The translations under genes were made by a program, and so were the position numbers. 64,000 bases of DNA, taken from assembly GCF_018130145.1 (NCBI RefSeq), contig NZ_JAFCMB010000006.1, positions 1 through 64,000 on the forward strand. The letters are read 5' to 3'. Origin of the DNA: Bradyrhizobium sp. AUGA SZCCT0176. Its GTDB lineage: Bacteria; Pseudomonadota; Alphaproteobacteria; Rhizobiales; Xanthobacteraceae. The notes beneath the pieces are model-generated. The model was not told the origin of the DNA, ran no database searches, and saw nothing but the letters and a program-made list of their open reading frames with translations. The first letter of the stretch is position 1. Each line of letters opens with the position of its first letter. Positions 43,682 through 53,342 of this stretch are shown here, piece after piece.

Positions 43682-45175
43682 ATGGCAGAGACTTTCACAA
43701 GTGCGACCAACGGTCCGGACGACGACGCGCCGTTTCGCTCCCGCCTGTCGTTCGACCTCGATGTCGACATCTGCGTGGTCGGAGCAGGCCTCGCCGGCCT
43801 GACCGTGGCACTGGAGGCCGCGCGCCTTGGCGCCAGCGTTGCCGTGCTCGAGGGCCGCCACGTCGGCTGGAACGCGTCCGGCAACCAGCTCGGTACCGTC
43901 ATGCCGGGCTATAGCCTTCCGATCGGCGAGTTGATCGAGCGCGTCGGCCTTGAGGATGCCCGCGAGCTCTGGGCGCTGTCGAAGGAGGGCGCTGATTACA
44001 TTCGCGCGGTAGCGACCGAGGAGGCGATGCCGGGCATTGCGCTGACCGAGGGGGCACTGGAAGTCTCCAATGTCGATGCCGGCGAAACGCTGATCAGCCG
44101 GCTGCAGACGCTGAGCGAGGATTTCGAGACCGAAGTCGAGGGCTGGCAGGTCGATCGGGTGCGCGATCAGCTCAAGACCGGGCACTATTTCCACGGCATC
44201 TATTACCCCAAGGCGTTTCAGGTCGACGGCCGCAAATATGTCCATGGCCTGGCGGCGCTCGCAAGGCGGGCAGGGGCGCGCATCTTCGAGGACACGCCCG
44301 TGGTCAGCATCGATCCTTCGGGCATTCGCAAGCGCATCGTGACGCCGTCGGCGCGGCTTCGCGCATCGCACATCGTGCTGGCCGGCAACATCCATCTCGG
44401 GGCGCCGCTGCGGCGGCTGTCGGAAACGCTGCTGCCGGTCTGGCGCTATGCCGCCGTGACCGAACCGCTCGGCGCGCGCCTCACTGACGCCATCACCTTT
44501 CAGGGGTCTGTTAGCGACAGCGACGGCATCGATCATTTCCGGATCGTGGAAGGCGACCGCCTGATGTGGGCCAGTCCGGAAACGACGTGGGACGCGCGGC
44601 CGCGCCGCTTCGGCGCGACCATCCAGCAGCGGATCTCCACCATTTTTCCAAAGCTCGGCAAGGTCGGAATATCCGACGTCTTCGGCGGCGCCGTCGGTGT
44701 GACCGTCCACGGCATGCCGCAGATCGGCCAGTTGCGGAAAGGATTGTGGGTCGCCTCCGGCTTCGGCCGCCAGGGGATGAATACCGCGGCGATGGCGGGG
44801 CAATTGGTGGCGCGCAGCATTCTGTGGGGCGACGAGCGCTGGCGGCTGTTTTCGCCGTTCGAACTGGTCTGGGCAGGCGGCACGACCGGGCGGGTCGCCG
44901 GTCACCTGATCGGCATGTGGGGGCGGGGCAGTTCAGCCGCCGCGGGCGCGCTGGCCCGTTATCGGGAAGGCATGCGCGCCAAGGAGCGGATTCGCGAGGC
45001 GCGGGTGGCCGAGGCCAGCCGGCAGGCTGGAACCAGGCCGCCGCTCCGTCGCCGTCCGCCGCCGGGACCGTCGCGGCCGGTCCGCCCGCAGCCGCCGTCG
45101 GAAGCCGCGGAAGCTGCAATACCGCCGATCGTGACCTCGCAGGAAAGTGAGCGAATTCGGGACGGATCCGTGTAA
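43682..45175 (+). CDS. FAD-dependent amino-acid/amine oxidoreductase (DAO family)
   Basis: A 497-residue flavoprotein. The FAD-binding motif is ICVVGAGLAGLTVALEAARL (about residues 30-49), then GWNASGNQLGTVMPGY. The C-terminal FAD contact is VHGMPQIGQL followed by VASGFGRQGMN. This layout resembles gamma-glutamylputrescine oxidase and other DadA/PuuB-like enzymes. Residues about 440-497 are an Arg/Pro-rich tail unlike the family and probably disordered. The substrate is unknown. It starts 95 bases from the divergent phosphatase gene. Confidence 0.82.
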   Translation: MAETFTSATNGPDDDAPFRSRLSFDLDVDICVVGAGLAGLTVALEAARLGASVAVLEGRHVGWNASGNQLGTVMPGYSLPIGELIERVGLEDARELWALSKEGADYIRAVATEEAMPGIALTEGALEVSNVDAGETLISRLQTLSEDFETEVEGWQVDRVRDQLKTGHYFHGIYYPKAFQVDGRKYVHGLAALARRAGARIFEDTPVVSIDPSGIRKRIVTPSARLRASHIVLAGNIHLGAPLRRLSETLLPVWRYAAVTEPLGARLTDAITFQGSVSDSDGIDHFRIVEGDRLMWASPETTWDARPRRFGATIQQRISTIFPKLGKVGISDVFGGAVGVTVHGMPQIGQLRKGLWVASGFGRQGMNTAAMAGQLVARSILWGDERWRLFSPFELVWAGGTTGRVAGHLIGMWGRGSSAAAGALARYREGMRAKERIREARVAEASRQAGTRPPLRRRPPPGPSRPVRPQPPSEAAEAAIPPIVTSQESERIRDGSV

Positions 45176-45239
45176 CTTCCGCACGCGCGCGCCGTATTTG
45201 ATGGCGAACCACCTTGTTCCGCCTCGCACGGAGACCCCG

Positions 45240-45740
45240 ATGATCGACCGCCGTATCCTGCTTGCATCTGTGGCCGGCCTGTTCGGCCTTGTGGCCTTCC
45301 GCTGGTTGCGCACAACGCCCGCGCAGGCCGCCGAGAAGTTCGAGGTCGAAAAGACCGACGCCGAGTGGCGCGCGCAGCTGACGCCGCAGCAATATGAAAT
45401 CCTGCGCAAGCACGGCACCGAGCGTCCGGGCTCGAGCCCGCTTCTGAAAGAGCACCGCAAGGGCATCTTTGCCTGTGCCGGTTGCGACCTGCCGCTGTTC
45501 GCCTCGGAGACGAAATTCGAGAGCGGCACCGGCTGGCCGAGTTTCTACCAGCCGCTCGACAACGCGCTCGGCAAGACCGAGGACCGCACCTACGGCATGC
45601 TGCGCACCGAGGTGCATTGCAGGCGCTGCGGCGGCCATCTCGGTCACGTCTTCAACGATGGACCGAAACCGACGGGGTTGCGCTACTGCATCGACGGATT
45701 TGGGATGGTGTTTCACCCGGCCATGGCGTCGGCGACCTGA
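45240..45740 (+). CDS. msrB: Exported peptide-methionine (R)-S-oxide reductase
   Basis: A 166-residue MsrB. The catalytic cysteine is C150 in GLRYCIDG; zinc ligands are C79 and C82 (FACAGC) and C127 and C130 (HCRRCGGHLGH). The start at 45240 (with GGAG upstream) gives a DRRILLASVAGLFGL leader, which looks like a twin-arginine or Sec signal ending in AQA, so this copy probably repairs oxidised methionine in the periplasm. A longer frame from 45147 lacks a ribosome site. A strong terminator follows. Confidence 0.92.
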   Translation: MIDRRILLASVAGLFGLVAFRWLRTTPAQAAEKFEVEKTDAEWRAQLTPQQYEILRKHGTERPGSSPLLKEHRKGIFACAGCDLPLFASETKFESGTGWPSFYQPLDNALGKTEDRTYGMLRTEVHCRRCGGHLGHVFNDGPKPTGLRYCIDGFGMVFHPAMASAT

Positions 45741-45789
45741 CCGATTCCACCTCTGCTGCCCGGCAATTGTTGCCCGCCCGGCAATTGTG

Positions 45790-45815
45790 CCCCGGTCCTT
45801 GGACCGGGGTTTTTC
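45790..45815 (+). terminator. Rho-independent terminator after msrB
   Basis: A CCCCGGTCC/GGACCGGGG stem with a two-base loop is followed by five T residues. It separates msrB from the flagellar operon. Confidence 0.88.
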
Positions 45816-45849
45816 ATTTAAGATATTGATATAAATATATTTTCTATGT

Positions 45850-45864
45850 TGGCATAACGCTTGC
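45850..45864 (+). promoter_or_regulatory. Sigma-54-type promoter of flgE
   Basis: TGGCATAACGCTTGC fits the -24/-12 consensus TGGCAC-N5-TTGC with the required ten bases between GG and GC; only the sixth base differs. It lies 78 bases upstream of the flgE ATG, in the AT-rich gap. Sigma-54 control of hook genes is known for Caulobacter-type flagellar hierarchies. Confidence 0.7.
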
Positions 45865-45941
45865 GACGTCTTCCTTCGATTGCGGCCCTGAATTTTGGCA
45901 AACACCGGCACGCCGCCCGGATCGAAGTTGGAGACGATGTA

Positions 45942-47792
45942 ATGGGTATCTTCGGCGCTCTCACCACGTCCGTCGCGGGCCTGCGGGCGAATTCCTACGC
46001 CCTAGAAAACATTTCCGGCAACATCGCGAACTCGCAAACGACCGCCTTCAAGCGGATCGACACCAGTTTCATGGATATCATTCCCGACACCGGTAGCACC
46101 GCGCAACTCGCGGGCAGCGTCACCGCCGGCTCGCGCAGCACCAACACCATCGCAGGGTCGGTGCAGTCGGCGGCGGTATCGACTTACATGGCGATCAACG
46201 GCGACGGCTTCTTTGCGGTGCAGAAGCCCGGCAGCATCTCCGACAACAACCCGGTGTTCGACGGCATCAATCGTTACACGCGGCGCGGTGACTTCTCGCT
46301 CGACAAGAACGGCTACCTCGTCAATGGCGCCGGCTACTATCTGGAAGGCGTGCCGATCGATCCGACCACGGGCAATCCGAGCGGCAGCGTGCCGCAGGTT
46401 CTGCGCTTCCAGAATGACTTTCTGCCGTCGCAGGCAACAACCAAGATCGACTACCGCGCCAACCTTGCGAGCTACCCGCTGACCAACAAGCACGACACCT
46501 CGGTGCCGGGATCGGAGTTGCTGCGGCCGGCCGACTTCATTTCAAATCCGAGAATCCTCGGGACCCCTGCGACCCCGTATTCCAATACGGCCGTGCTGGG
46601 TAACGCGCGGAACAACTATGAGACGATACCGCAGCCGATATCGGCAGGCACGTTGCTCACAAGCACGTCCGGCACCAACTCACTTCCTGCTGGATTTGCA
46701 AACGGCGATACGCTCGTGCTCAAGACCACCACCGGTGGCGTCACGACGACCAACACACTGTCCTTCTACACCGGTGCTGCGCCTGCTCCGGTAGCCGGCA
46801 CCACTTTCATCGACCTTGCCACCGCGACAGTTGGAGGCCTGCTGACCACGATCGATGGCCTCACGGGCGGTGCGCCTGCTTCGAGCGTCTCCGCTGCAGG
46901 GGCCATCACGCTCAATACCGGTACCACGAACGACTTTACCCTTGCGGCCGGTGCGTCGGCATCGGCTGTATCGGCATTCCAGGCGCTCGGCTTCACGGGC
47001 ACCGTCACGGGGCTTCGCGGTGGCGGCGGCACGGCTGGTACCGGCATCGTGATCGGCAGCGACAATAAGGCGTTTCTCGACGAGTCTATCAGCGGCGGCA
47101 CCAGCACCGCCTACGACGGCAACGGCGCTCCAGTCGCCTTGCAATTCAGATGGGCCAAAGTGGAATCGGCCACACAGGGCGCAACGGACACCTGGAACTT
47201 GTTCTATCAGGTCAATCCCGGCGCCACCGGCAACACCGTCTCCTGGCAAAACGTCGGCACCGATTTCAAGTTCGGCACCAACGGCCAGATGCAGCCGGTT
47301 GTCGGCCAGATTACATTGACCGGTTTGACGGTCGCCGGCACCAGCCTCGGCAATGTCACAATGGCCTTCGGCACCGGTGGTCTCACGCAATTCGCTGATA
47401 CCAACGGTAATGCTCAGGTGAACCAGTTGCAGCAGGACGGCTACGCGGCCGGTCAACTGCAGAGCGTATCGGTCAGCAACGAAGGCCGCGTCGTCGGCAG
47501 CTACTCCAATGGCCGCAACATCGATCTGGCGGAGGTCAGCGTGGCGACCTTCAACGGCGCCGACTTCCTGAAGCGTATCGATGGCGGTGCGTTCGAGGTC
47601 ACCAACGAATCCGGTGAAGCCCTCTACGGCAAGGGTGGCAACATTTCCGGCTCGTCGCTGGAATCGTCCAACACCGACATCGCCGACGAGTTCACCAAGC
47701 TGATCGTGACGCAGCAGGCCTACTCGGCCAACACCAAGGTGATCACGACGGCGAACACGATGGTCCAGGATCTTCTGAACGTGATGCGATAG
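45942..47792 (+). CDS. flgE: Flagellar hook protein FlgE
   Basis: A 616-residue hook subunit, secreted through the flagellar type III apparatus without a cleaved signal. The N-terminal rod/hook motif is MGIFGALTTSVAGLRANSY with ENISGNIANSQTTAFKR, then the FlgE D1 sequence MAINGDGFFAVQ. The C-terminus SNTDIADEFTKLIVTQQAYS and ITTANTMVQDLLNV is the conserved coiled-coil D0. The central 300 residues are a variable Thr/Gly-rich insert, making it longer than the 400-residue enteric FlgE, as is usual in Bradyrhizobium. First gene of flgE-flgK-flgL behind a sigma-54-type promoter. The ATG at 45942 has GGAG upstream. Confidence 0.95.
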   Translation: MGIFGALTTSVAGLRANSYALENISGNIANSQTTAFKRIDTSFMDIIPDTGSTAQLAGSVTAGSRSTNTIAGSVQSAAVSTYMAINGDGFFAVQKPGSISDNNPVFDGINRYTRRGDFSLDKNGYLVNGAGYYLEGVPIDPTTGNPSGSVPQVLRFQNDFLPSQATTKIDYRANLASYPLTNKHDTSVPGSELLRPADFISNPRILGTPATPYSNTAVLGNARNNYETIPQPISAGTLLTSTSGTNSLPAGFANGDTLVLKTTTGGVTTTNTLSFYTGAAPAPVAGTTFIDLATATVGGLLTTIDGLTGGAPASSVSAAGAITLNTGTTNDFTLAAGASASAVSAFQALGFTGTVTGLRGGGGTAGTGIVIGSDNKAFLDESISGGTSTAYDGNGAPVALQFRWAKVESATQGATDTWNLFYQVNPGATGNTVSWQNVGTDFKFGTNGQMQPVVGQITLTGLTVAGTSLGNVTMAFGTGGLTQFADTNGNAQVNQLQQDGYAAGQLQSVSVSNEGRVVGSYSNGRNIDLAEVSVATFNGADFLKRIDGGAFEVTNESGEALYGKGGNISGSSLESSNTDIADEFTKLIVTQQAYSANTKVITTANTMVQDLLNVMR

Positions 47793-47836
47793 TCCACGCA
47801 GTATTCCGTGGCGGTTTCCGAGAGCGGTAGTTTGTC

Positions 47837-49708
47837 ATGAGTCTCAGCGACGCACTCTCCATTGCGATGTCCGGCCTGCGCACCAATCAGGCCGCGATGT
47901 CACTGGTGTCGTCGAATGTCGCCAACGCGGAAACGCCCGGCTACGTTCGCAAGACACTGAATCAGGTCGCGACCGATGCCGGGGCCTTTGGCAGCAACGT
48001 CCGGAGCGTTGGCGTCAACCGCGAGCTGGATCAGTATATCCAGGCACAGCTACGCACGGAGACCTCCGGCGCCGGCTATGCCTCGCTGCGATCCAACTTT
48101 CTGCAGCAACTGCAGAGCCTCTACGGCAACCCGGGTTCGGTCGGCACGCTCGAAGATGCGTTCAACAAGCTGACCACGGCGGTACAGGCGCTGTCGACCA
48201 GCGCCGACAGCCAGTCGGCGCGGATCGGCGTCGTCAACGCGGCGAACGTGCTGGCGAGCCAGCTCAATTCGATGACGCAGGGCATTCAGACGCTGCGCGG
48301 CGCAGCCGAAAACGGCATCAGCGATTCCGTCAACACCGCCAACAACCTGATGTCGCAGATCGCGACCATCAACAACCAACTATCGGCCAATCCGCTCGGC
48401 GGGACTTCGACCGACGCATCGACGGCGGCATTGCTCGACCAGCGCGATCAGTACATCACGCAATTGTCCGAACTGATGGACATTCGCGTCACCACCAACG
48501 GCGCCAACCAGATTACGGTCTTCACCACCTCCGGCGTGGAGCTCGTGGGCAACCAGGCCGCCAGGCTTTCATTCAATGCGCAGGGCACGGTCACCCCCAA
48601 CACGCAGTGGAACACCGACCCGTCGAAAAGCAACCTCGGCTCGGTCGTCATCTCCTATACCAATGGCGGATCGATTGATCTAACTGCCTCAGGCGGCATC
48701 AGGTCGGGTAAGATCGCCGCCTATACGGAGTTGCGCGACAAGTCGCTGGTCGAGGCGCAGAACCAGCTCGACCAGTTCGCGGCATCGCTGTCCAGTGCGC
48801 TGTCGGACAAGACCACCGCGGGCACCGCGGTGACGTCAGGCCCGCAGTCGGGATTTGATTTGAATGTTGCCGACCTGAAGGCCGGCAACGTCATCCATGT
48901 CACCTACACCGACACCGCGACCAATACGCAGCGCCAGATATCGATTATGCGCGTCGACAACGCCAGCGTGCTGCCGCTGCCGAACAGTGCGACCGTCGAT
49001 CCCAACGACCGGGTGGTCGGTATCGATTTTTCGGGAGGCATGGCCTCCGTCGTTGCTCAACTGAACACGGCGCTGGGCGGATCGGACCTGCAGTTCTCCG
49101 GCTCGGGCTCCACGCTGACGGTGCTGAACAGCGCCGGCAACTCCACGGTCAACGCAGCTTCGGTCACCACGACGCAAATCAACCTGACCAACGGCAGCGC
49201 CGAGCTCTCGCTGTTCACTGACAGCGGCTCGCCCTACACCGGCGCGATCGGTGCGACGGGTTCGCAGATCACGGGCTTCGCGGGACGTCTCACCGTCAAC
49301 AACGGGTTGGTCGCGGATCCCTCCAAGCTCGTGCTCTACAGCGCCTCGACGGCCGCGGGCGACACCACGCGTTCCGATTTCATTCTGTCGCAACTGACCA
49401 CGGCAAAGTTTCAATATTCGCCGGCATCGGGCGTCGGCAGCGCCAGCGCGCCGTTCAAGGGCACGCTGCTGAGCTACATGCAACAGTTCACCAGTTCGCA
49501 GGGCGCGGCCGCCGACGCGGCGGCGCAACTCGCCGGCGGACAGGATGTGGTGCTCAACACGCTGCAGGAAAAGATGTCGTCGACCTCGGGCGTCAACATC
49601 GACGAGGAGATGGCGCATCTGCTGTCGCTGCAAAACTCGTATTCGGCCAATGCGCGTGTGATGTCGACCGTGAACGAAATGTACAAGACCCTGATGCAGG
49701 CGATTTGA
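47837..49708 (+). CDS. flgK: Hook-associated protein 1 FlgK
   Basis: A 623-residue hook-filament junction protein. The start MSLSDALSIAMSGLRTNQAA and SSNVANAETPGYVRK is the standard FlgK D0. The C-terminal DEEMAHLLSLQNSYSANARV matches the family end. It forms the first junction zone between hook and filament. It lies 44 bases after flgE and seven before flgL, so all three are one operon. Confidence 0.94.
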   Translation: MSLSDALSIAMSGLRTNQAAMSLVSSNVANAETPGYVRKTLNQVATDAGAFGSNVRSVGVNRELDQYIQAQLRTETSGAGYASLRSNFLQQLQSLYGNPGSVGTLEDAFNKLTTAVQALSTSADSQSARIGVVNAANVLASQLNSMTQGIQTLRGAAENGISDSVNTANNLMSQIATINNQLSANPLGGTSTDASTAALLDQRDQYITQLSELMDIRVTTNGANQITVFTTSGVELVGNQAARLSFNAQGTVTPNTQWNTDPSKSNLGSVVISYTNGGSIDLTASGGIRSGKIAAYTELRDKSLVEAQNQLDQFAASLSSALSDKTTAGTAVTSGPQSGFDLNVADLKAGNVIHVTYTDTATNTQRQISIMRVDNASVLPLPNSATVDPNDRVVGIDFSGGMASVVAQLNTALGGSDLQFSGSGSTLTVLNSAGNSTVNAASVTTTQINLTNGSAELSLFTDSGSPYTGAIGATGSQITGFAGRLTVNNGLVADPSKLVLYSASTAAGDTTRSDFILSQLTTAKFQYSPASGVGSASAPFKGTLLSYMQQFTSSQGAAADAAAQLAGGQDVVLNTLQEKMSSTSGVNIDEEMAHLLSLQNSYSANARVMSTVNEMYKTLMQAI

Positions 49709-49715
49709 GGTAGTC

Positions 49716-51209
49716 ATGACCATTAGCGGCGTCAGCGGACGGACATCCTACATCGGCTCAGGCATCCTTGATCTGCGCAGCCAGCTCGACGCGCTGACTC
49801 AGCAGTTGGCGAGCGGCAAGATCTCCAACACCTATGCGGGGCAGGGCAGTGGCCGCAGCCTCGCTATCGGCTTGCGCTCGCAGCTCAGCGGCCTGGCCGG
49901 CTATGCCGATACCGCGGTAAACCTGAACACGCGCATCAGCGTCGCCAACCTGTCGCTGCAGCGGCTTGTCGACGTCGGCTCGTCGGTAAAGGGCGCCGCG
50001 GTCAGTGCGGTCAGCGAGATCGACAACACCGGCCAGACCGCGGGACAGAAAACCGCATCGCTCGGGTTCCTTGATTCCGTCGATATGCTCAATGCCAAGT
50101 CCGGCGATCGCTACCTGTTCTCCGGCCGTGCCACCGACACGCCGCCGGTGACTCCCGCCGACGTAATCATGAACGGCAACGGCGCCCAGGCCGGGCTCAA
50201 GCAATTGATCCTGGAGCGCAAGCAGGCTGACGTCGGCACTAGCGGCCTTGGCCGCGTCGTGTTGACGGCGCCGTCGGTGACATCAGTACAGATCGCCGAG
50301 GACGCTTCGCCGTCCGAGTTCGGCCTCAAGCTCAATGCGATCACCTCGACGCTGACGGGCGCAACGATCACCCAGCCGACCGGCACGCCGGCGGCGATGT
50401 CGGTTGATCTGGGTGCCACCAACCCGGCTGAAGGCGAATCGGTCAAGTTCACCTTCAATCTGCCGGATGGCACCACCGAGGACATCACTTTGACGGCCTC
50501 GACGGCGACGCCGCTGCCGGCCAACACCTTCGCCATCGGTGCCAACCCGGCCGCGACGGCTGCCAATCTCAACGCCGCCCTCAATACCTCGATCGGCAAG
50601 CTCGCCAATGGGCCGCTGGTGGCGGCATCAGCGGTGACGGCTGGCGACAATTTCTTCGACCAACCGCCGATGCGCGTCGGCACTACACCGTTCGGCGCGG
50701 CGACCACACTGGTGGCGGGCACGCCGGCGAACACTGTCAGTTGGTACCAGGGCGAAACCGGCACCGATTCCGCGCGCGGTACCGCCGTCGCGCAGATCGA
50801 TCAATCGATCACGGTGCAATACGGCGCCCGCGCCGACGAACAGGCGTTGCGCTCGCAACTGCAGACCGTCGCGGTTTTTGCCGCGGTGACGACGTCGGTG
50901 ACCGATCCCAATGCCAACGCGCAGATCGCTGCGCTGAACCAGCGCATTGCCCAGAATCTCGCGGACGTGCCGGGGACGCAGTCGATCCAGGACATCCAGG
51001 CCGACTTCGCCGGCGCCGGGGCGTCAATCAAGGCGGCCACCGATCGCCAGGCCCAGACCAAGACGATCACGCAGACGATGCTGGATTCGATCGAGGGCAT
51101 CAACGACGACGAGGTCGCGACCAAGATTCTCGCACTGCAGACCAGTCTGCAGGCCTCGTACCAAACCACAGCGATGCTCTACCAGACCTCGCTGACCAAA
51201 TATCTCTGA
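49716..51209 (+). CDS. flgL: Hook-associated protein 3 FlgL (flagellin-like)
   Basis: A 497-residue flagellin-fold junction protein. The N-terminal helix includes LRSQLDALTQQLASGKISNT and the C-terminal helix includes TKILALQTSLQASYQTTAML. The D1 region GDRYLFSGRATDTPPVT is typical of FlgL. An inserted domain at about 170-370 makes it longer than enteric FlgL (about 317 residues). It joins FlgK to the filament. It is the last gene of flgEKL and is followed by a terminator. Confidence 0.92.
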   Translation: MTISGVSGRTSYIGSGILDLRSQLDALTQQLASGKISNTYAGQGSGRSLAIGLRSQLSGLAGYADTAVNLNTRISVANLSLQRLVDVGSSVKGAAVSAVSEIDNTGQTAGQKTASLGFLDSVDMLNAKSGDRYLFSGRATDTPPVTPADVIMNGNGAQAGLKQLILERKQADVGTSGLGRVVLTAPSVTSVQIAEDASPSEFGLKLNAITSTLTGATITQPTGTPAAMSVDLGATNPAEGESVKFTFNLPDGTTEDITLTASTATPLPANTFAIGANPAATAANLNAALNTSIGKLANGPLVAASAVTAGDNFFDQPPMRVGTTPFGAATTLVAGTPANTVSWYQGETGTDSARGTAVAQIDQSITVQYGARADEQALRSQLQTVAVFAAVTTSVTDPNANAQIAALNQRIAQNLADVPGTQSIQDIQADFAGAGASIKAATDRQAQTKTITQTMLDSIEGINDDEVATKILALQTSLQASYQTTAMLYQTSLTKYL

Positions 51210-51242
51210 TGATCGCCGGCTGATAGCTCCGCCGACACGCAA

Positions 51243-51268
51243 AAAAGGCCTCCTTGCGGAGGCCTTTT
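51243..51268. terminator. Bidirectional terminator between flgL and flbT
   Basis: An AAAAGGCCTCC/GGAGGCCTTTT stem with a TTGC loop and A/T ends on both sides suits the two convergent transcripts. Confidence 0.9.
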
Positions 51269-51294
51269 GTCGTTGTGGTATTGTCCGGTGCCGA

Positions 51295-51732
51295 TCAGGC
51301 CGACTTGCGATCGGCTTCGCTGCCGGAGTTAGCTGCCCGCAGGTTTCTTGCGTCGGCGATCAGCTCTTCTTCGTGGCCGATCAGCTTCTTTGATTCCTTC
51401 AGGGCGTGGTACAGGTCGCCGTTCAGGATGTTATTGTTGATGCCTTCGATGAAAGGCCACGCGCTCGGCATGGTGCTCAGGATGTCCCGCACCAGGCTGA
51501 AATAGGTCGGGTGATGCGCCATCGGATCCGGCGACAGATACATCAGTTGCACCGAGAGATAGATCAGCTTGGCCGGCGTATCGGCGGTCTCGGGCGTCAG
51601 GATGTCTTTCTCGCGCAGGATCGGGATCCTGTCGCCGTCGATCAACAGGCGCGCGCGCTGGTCGGTGTTGGTCACCACGCAGGCGCCGATGATGATCCGC
51701 TCGTTCGGCTTGAGTTCAACCTTCAAGGCCAT
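51295..51732 (-). CDS. flbT: Flagellin expression regulator FlbT
   Basis: A 145-residue FlbT. The start MALKVELKPNERIIIGACV and the core RARLLIDGDRIPILREKDIL are diagnostic. In Caulobacter FlbT binds the 5' leader of flagellin mRNA and controls its translation and decay; FlaF acts against it. It lies opposite the flagellin genes, and two of them share a conserved leader (52027-52088 and 53343-53404) that could be its target. The ATG at 51732 is chosen; the longer frame to 51768 adds a basic stretch not seen in the family. Confidence 0.93.
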   Translation of the reverse strand: MALKVELKPNERIIIGACVVTNTDQRARLLIDGDRIPILREKDILTPETADTPAKLIYLSVQLMYLSPDPMAHHPTYFSLVRDILSTMPSAWPFIEGINNNILNGDLYHALKESKKLIGHEEELIADARNLRAANSGSEADRKSA

Positions 51733-52026
51733 GCCTGTTCTCCGTCGCCGTTTTGAAAGCGCAGTCATTGAAGAGGGAAAGCGTGCCGCCAGCTACGCGC
51801 TGGCGCTCCTCCAGGCGATTCGAACGCAATCCTTTCCCATTATAGTTAACCATTGGTGAACGAGGCCAACCGGCTGCTTTTTCGTCTGTCGCCCAATGTG
51901 CAGCAATATCAATGGTTTTTCGAGGTAAGGCGCGTCAATGAAGGCAATTTGTTCCTTTTTTGGCGCGGGTGGAGTCCAGTTTCGATTCATTTCTCTTTAG
52001 GGGGCTTCGCTCCAGTTTGGCCTCAC
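51733..52026. other. Control region between flbT and the first flagellin
   Basis: Together with the leader this is a 356-base gap without a gene. It contains a TTAACC CtrA half site at 51846-51851 and a weak sigma-54-like match, AGGCCAACCGGCTGCT, at 51863-51878. That match keeps GG, GC and their ten-base spacing but misses other consensus bases. No good sigma-70 pair stands out. Confidence 0.35.
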
Positions 52027-52088
52027 CCGATCGAAAAAGATTGGGACAACGACTGTTCCTCGATTTTCACACCAGAAAGGTCTGAAAC
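52027..52088 (+). promoter_or_regulatory. Conserved flagellin leader, copy 1
   Basis: The 62 bases before the first flagellin start are nearly identical to 53343-53404: both have ccgatcgaaaaagattggg, acaacgac, ttcacaccagaaaggt and gaaacATG. The only differences cluster in the middle (about ten positions). The AAAGG near the end is the ribosome site. Conservation outside coding sequence suggests an RNA control element. Confidence 0.7.
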
Positions 52089-53273
52089 ATGTCCATCGTT
52101 CTCTCTGCCTCGGTTCGTCAGAACCTGCTCTCGCTTCAGTCCACCGCCGACCTGCTGTCGACCACCCAGAATCGCCTTGCGACTGGCAATAAGGTCAACT
52201 CGGCGCTCGACAACCCGACCAACTTTTTCACCGCGCAGGGCCTCAACAACCGCGCCAGCGACATCAACAACCTGCTCGACAGCATTGGCAACGGCGTGCA
52301 GGTTCTGCAGGCTGCCAACACCGGCATCACCTCGCTGCAGAAGCTGGTCGATACCGCGAAGTCGATCGCCAACCAGGTGCTGCAGGCCCCGGCCGGTTAT
52401 TCGACCAAATCCAGCGTCACCAGCGGCGCGAACGCCGGGGGAACGGCAGCCAACCTGCTAGGCGCAACGCTTGTGCAGGGCGACGTCCTGACGATCGCAG
52501 CGACCGGCGGCGGCACGGCGTCGAGCATCACGTTCGGTACCGGTGGGGCCGAAGTTGACACGCTGACCGAACTCAACGCGGCTCTCGCACCCAACAACCT
52601 GCAGGCTTCGGTTAACGACACCACCGGCGCGATCACGATCACGACGACCAACGATAAGGCTTCGGCCACCGTCGGCGCGCTCGGTGGCACCGCGATTGGT
52701 GCGGGCAAGGCATTCCTGCCCGCTTCGACGACCGTGGTCGCGGCGGTTGCCGACACGGCTTCGCAGACCATTCGCTCGAGCCTGGTGAAGCAGTACAACG
52801 ACATCATCACGCAGGTCACGACGACTTCTCAGGATGCCTCGTTCAACGGCATCAATCTGCTGAACGGTGACGATCTCAAGCTGACCTTCAACGAGACCGG
52901 CAAGTCCACCCTGAACATCAAGGGTGTGACCTTCAACGCGGCGGGCCTCGGCCTTGCTTCGCTGACCTCGGGCACGGACTTCCTGGACAATTCGTCCGCG
53001 AACGCCGCACTGGTCAAGCTCAGCGCCGCCAGCACCACGCTTCGTACTCAGGCGTCGTCACTCGGTTCGAACCTGTCGGTCGTGCAGATCCGCCAGGACT
53101 TCAACAAGAACCTGATCAACGTGCTGCAGACCGGCTCGTCCAACCTGACGCTGGCCGATACCAACGAGGAAGCGGCCAACAGCCAGGCGCTGTCGACCCG
53201 CCAGTCGATCGCGGTGTCCGCGCTGGCGCTCGCCAACCAGTCGCAGCAGAGCGTGCTCCAGCTCCTGCGCTGA
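52089..53273 (+). CDS. fliC: Flagellin 1
   Basis: A 394-residue flagellin. The N-terminal D0/D1 helix (SIVLSASVRQNLLSLQST, then TGNKVNSALDNPTNFFTAQG) and C-terminal D0 (ALSTRQSIAVSALALANQS, ending SVLQLLR) are conserved. The central 115 residues are variable and Gly/Ala/Thr-rich. The ends are almost identical at DNA level to flagellin 2, but the middle matches flagellin 3. Own leader, ribosome site AAAGG and terminator, so it is a separate transcript unit. Secreted by the flagellar apparatus to build the filament. Confidence 0.95.
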   Translation: MSIVLSASVRQNLLSLQSTADLLSTTQNRLATGNKVNSALDNPTNFFTAQGLNNRASDINNLLDSIGNGVQVLQAANTGITSLQKLVDTAKSIANQVLQAPAGYSTKSSVTSGANAGGTAANLLGATLVQGDVLTIAATGGGTASSITFGTGGAEVDTLTELNAALAPNNLQASVNDTTGAITITTTNDKASATVGALGGTAIGAGKAFLPASTTVVAAVADTASQTIRSSLVKQYNDIITQVTTTSQDASFNGINLLNGDDLKLTFNETGKSTLNIKGVTFNAAGLGLASLTSGTDFLDNSSANAALVKLSAASTTLRTQASSLGSNLSVVQIRQDFNKNLINVLQTGSSNLTLADTNEEAANSQALSTRQSIAVSALALANQSQQSVLQLLR

Positions 53274-53289
53274 TTTCGACGACATCTTG

Positions 53290-53315
53290 AGCGGCGGGGG
53301 AAACCCCGCCGCTTT
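53290..53315 (+). terminator. Terminator after flagellin 1
   Basis: AGCGGCGGGG/CCCCGCCGCT stem with a GAAA-type loop, followed by a short T run. The same stem recurs after flagellins 2 and 3. Confidence 0.85.
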
Positions 53316-53342
53316 GGACCACTGACAAACCCCTTGATTAAC

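Noticed and set aside
51863..51878. Sigma-54 promoter for flagellin 1
   Set aside because: Spacing and GG/GC are right but too many other consensus bases differ; kept only as a weak note.
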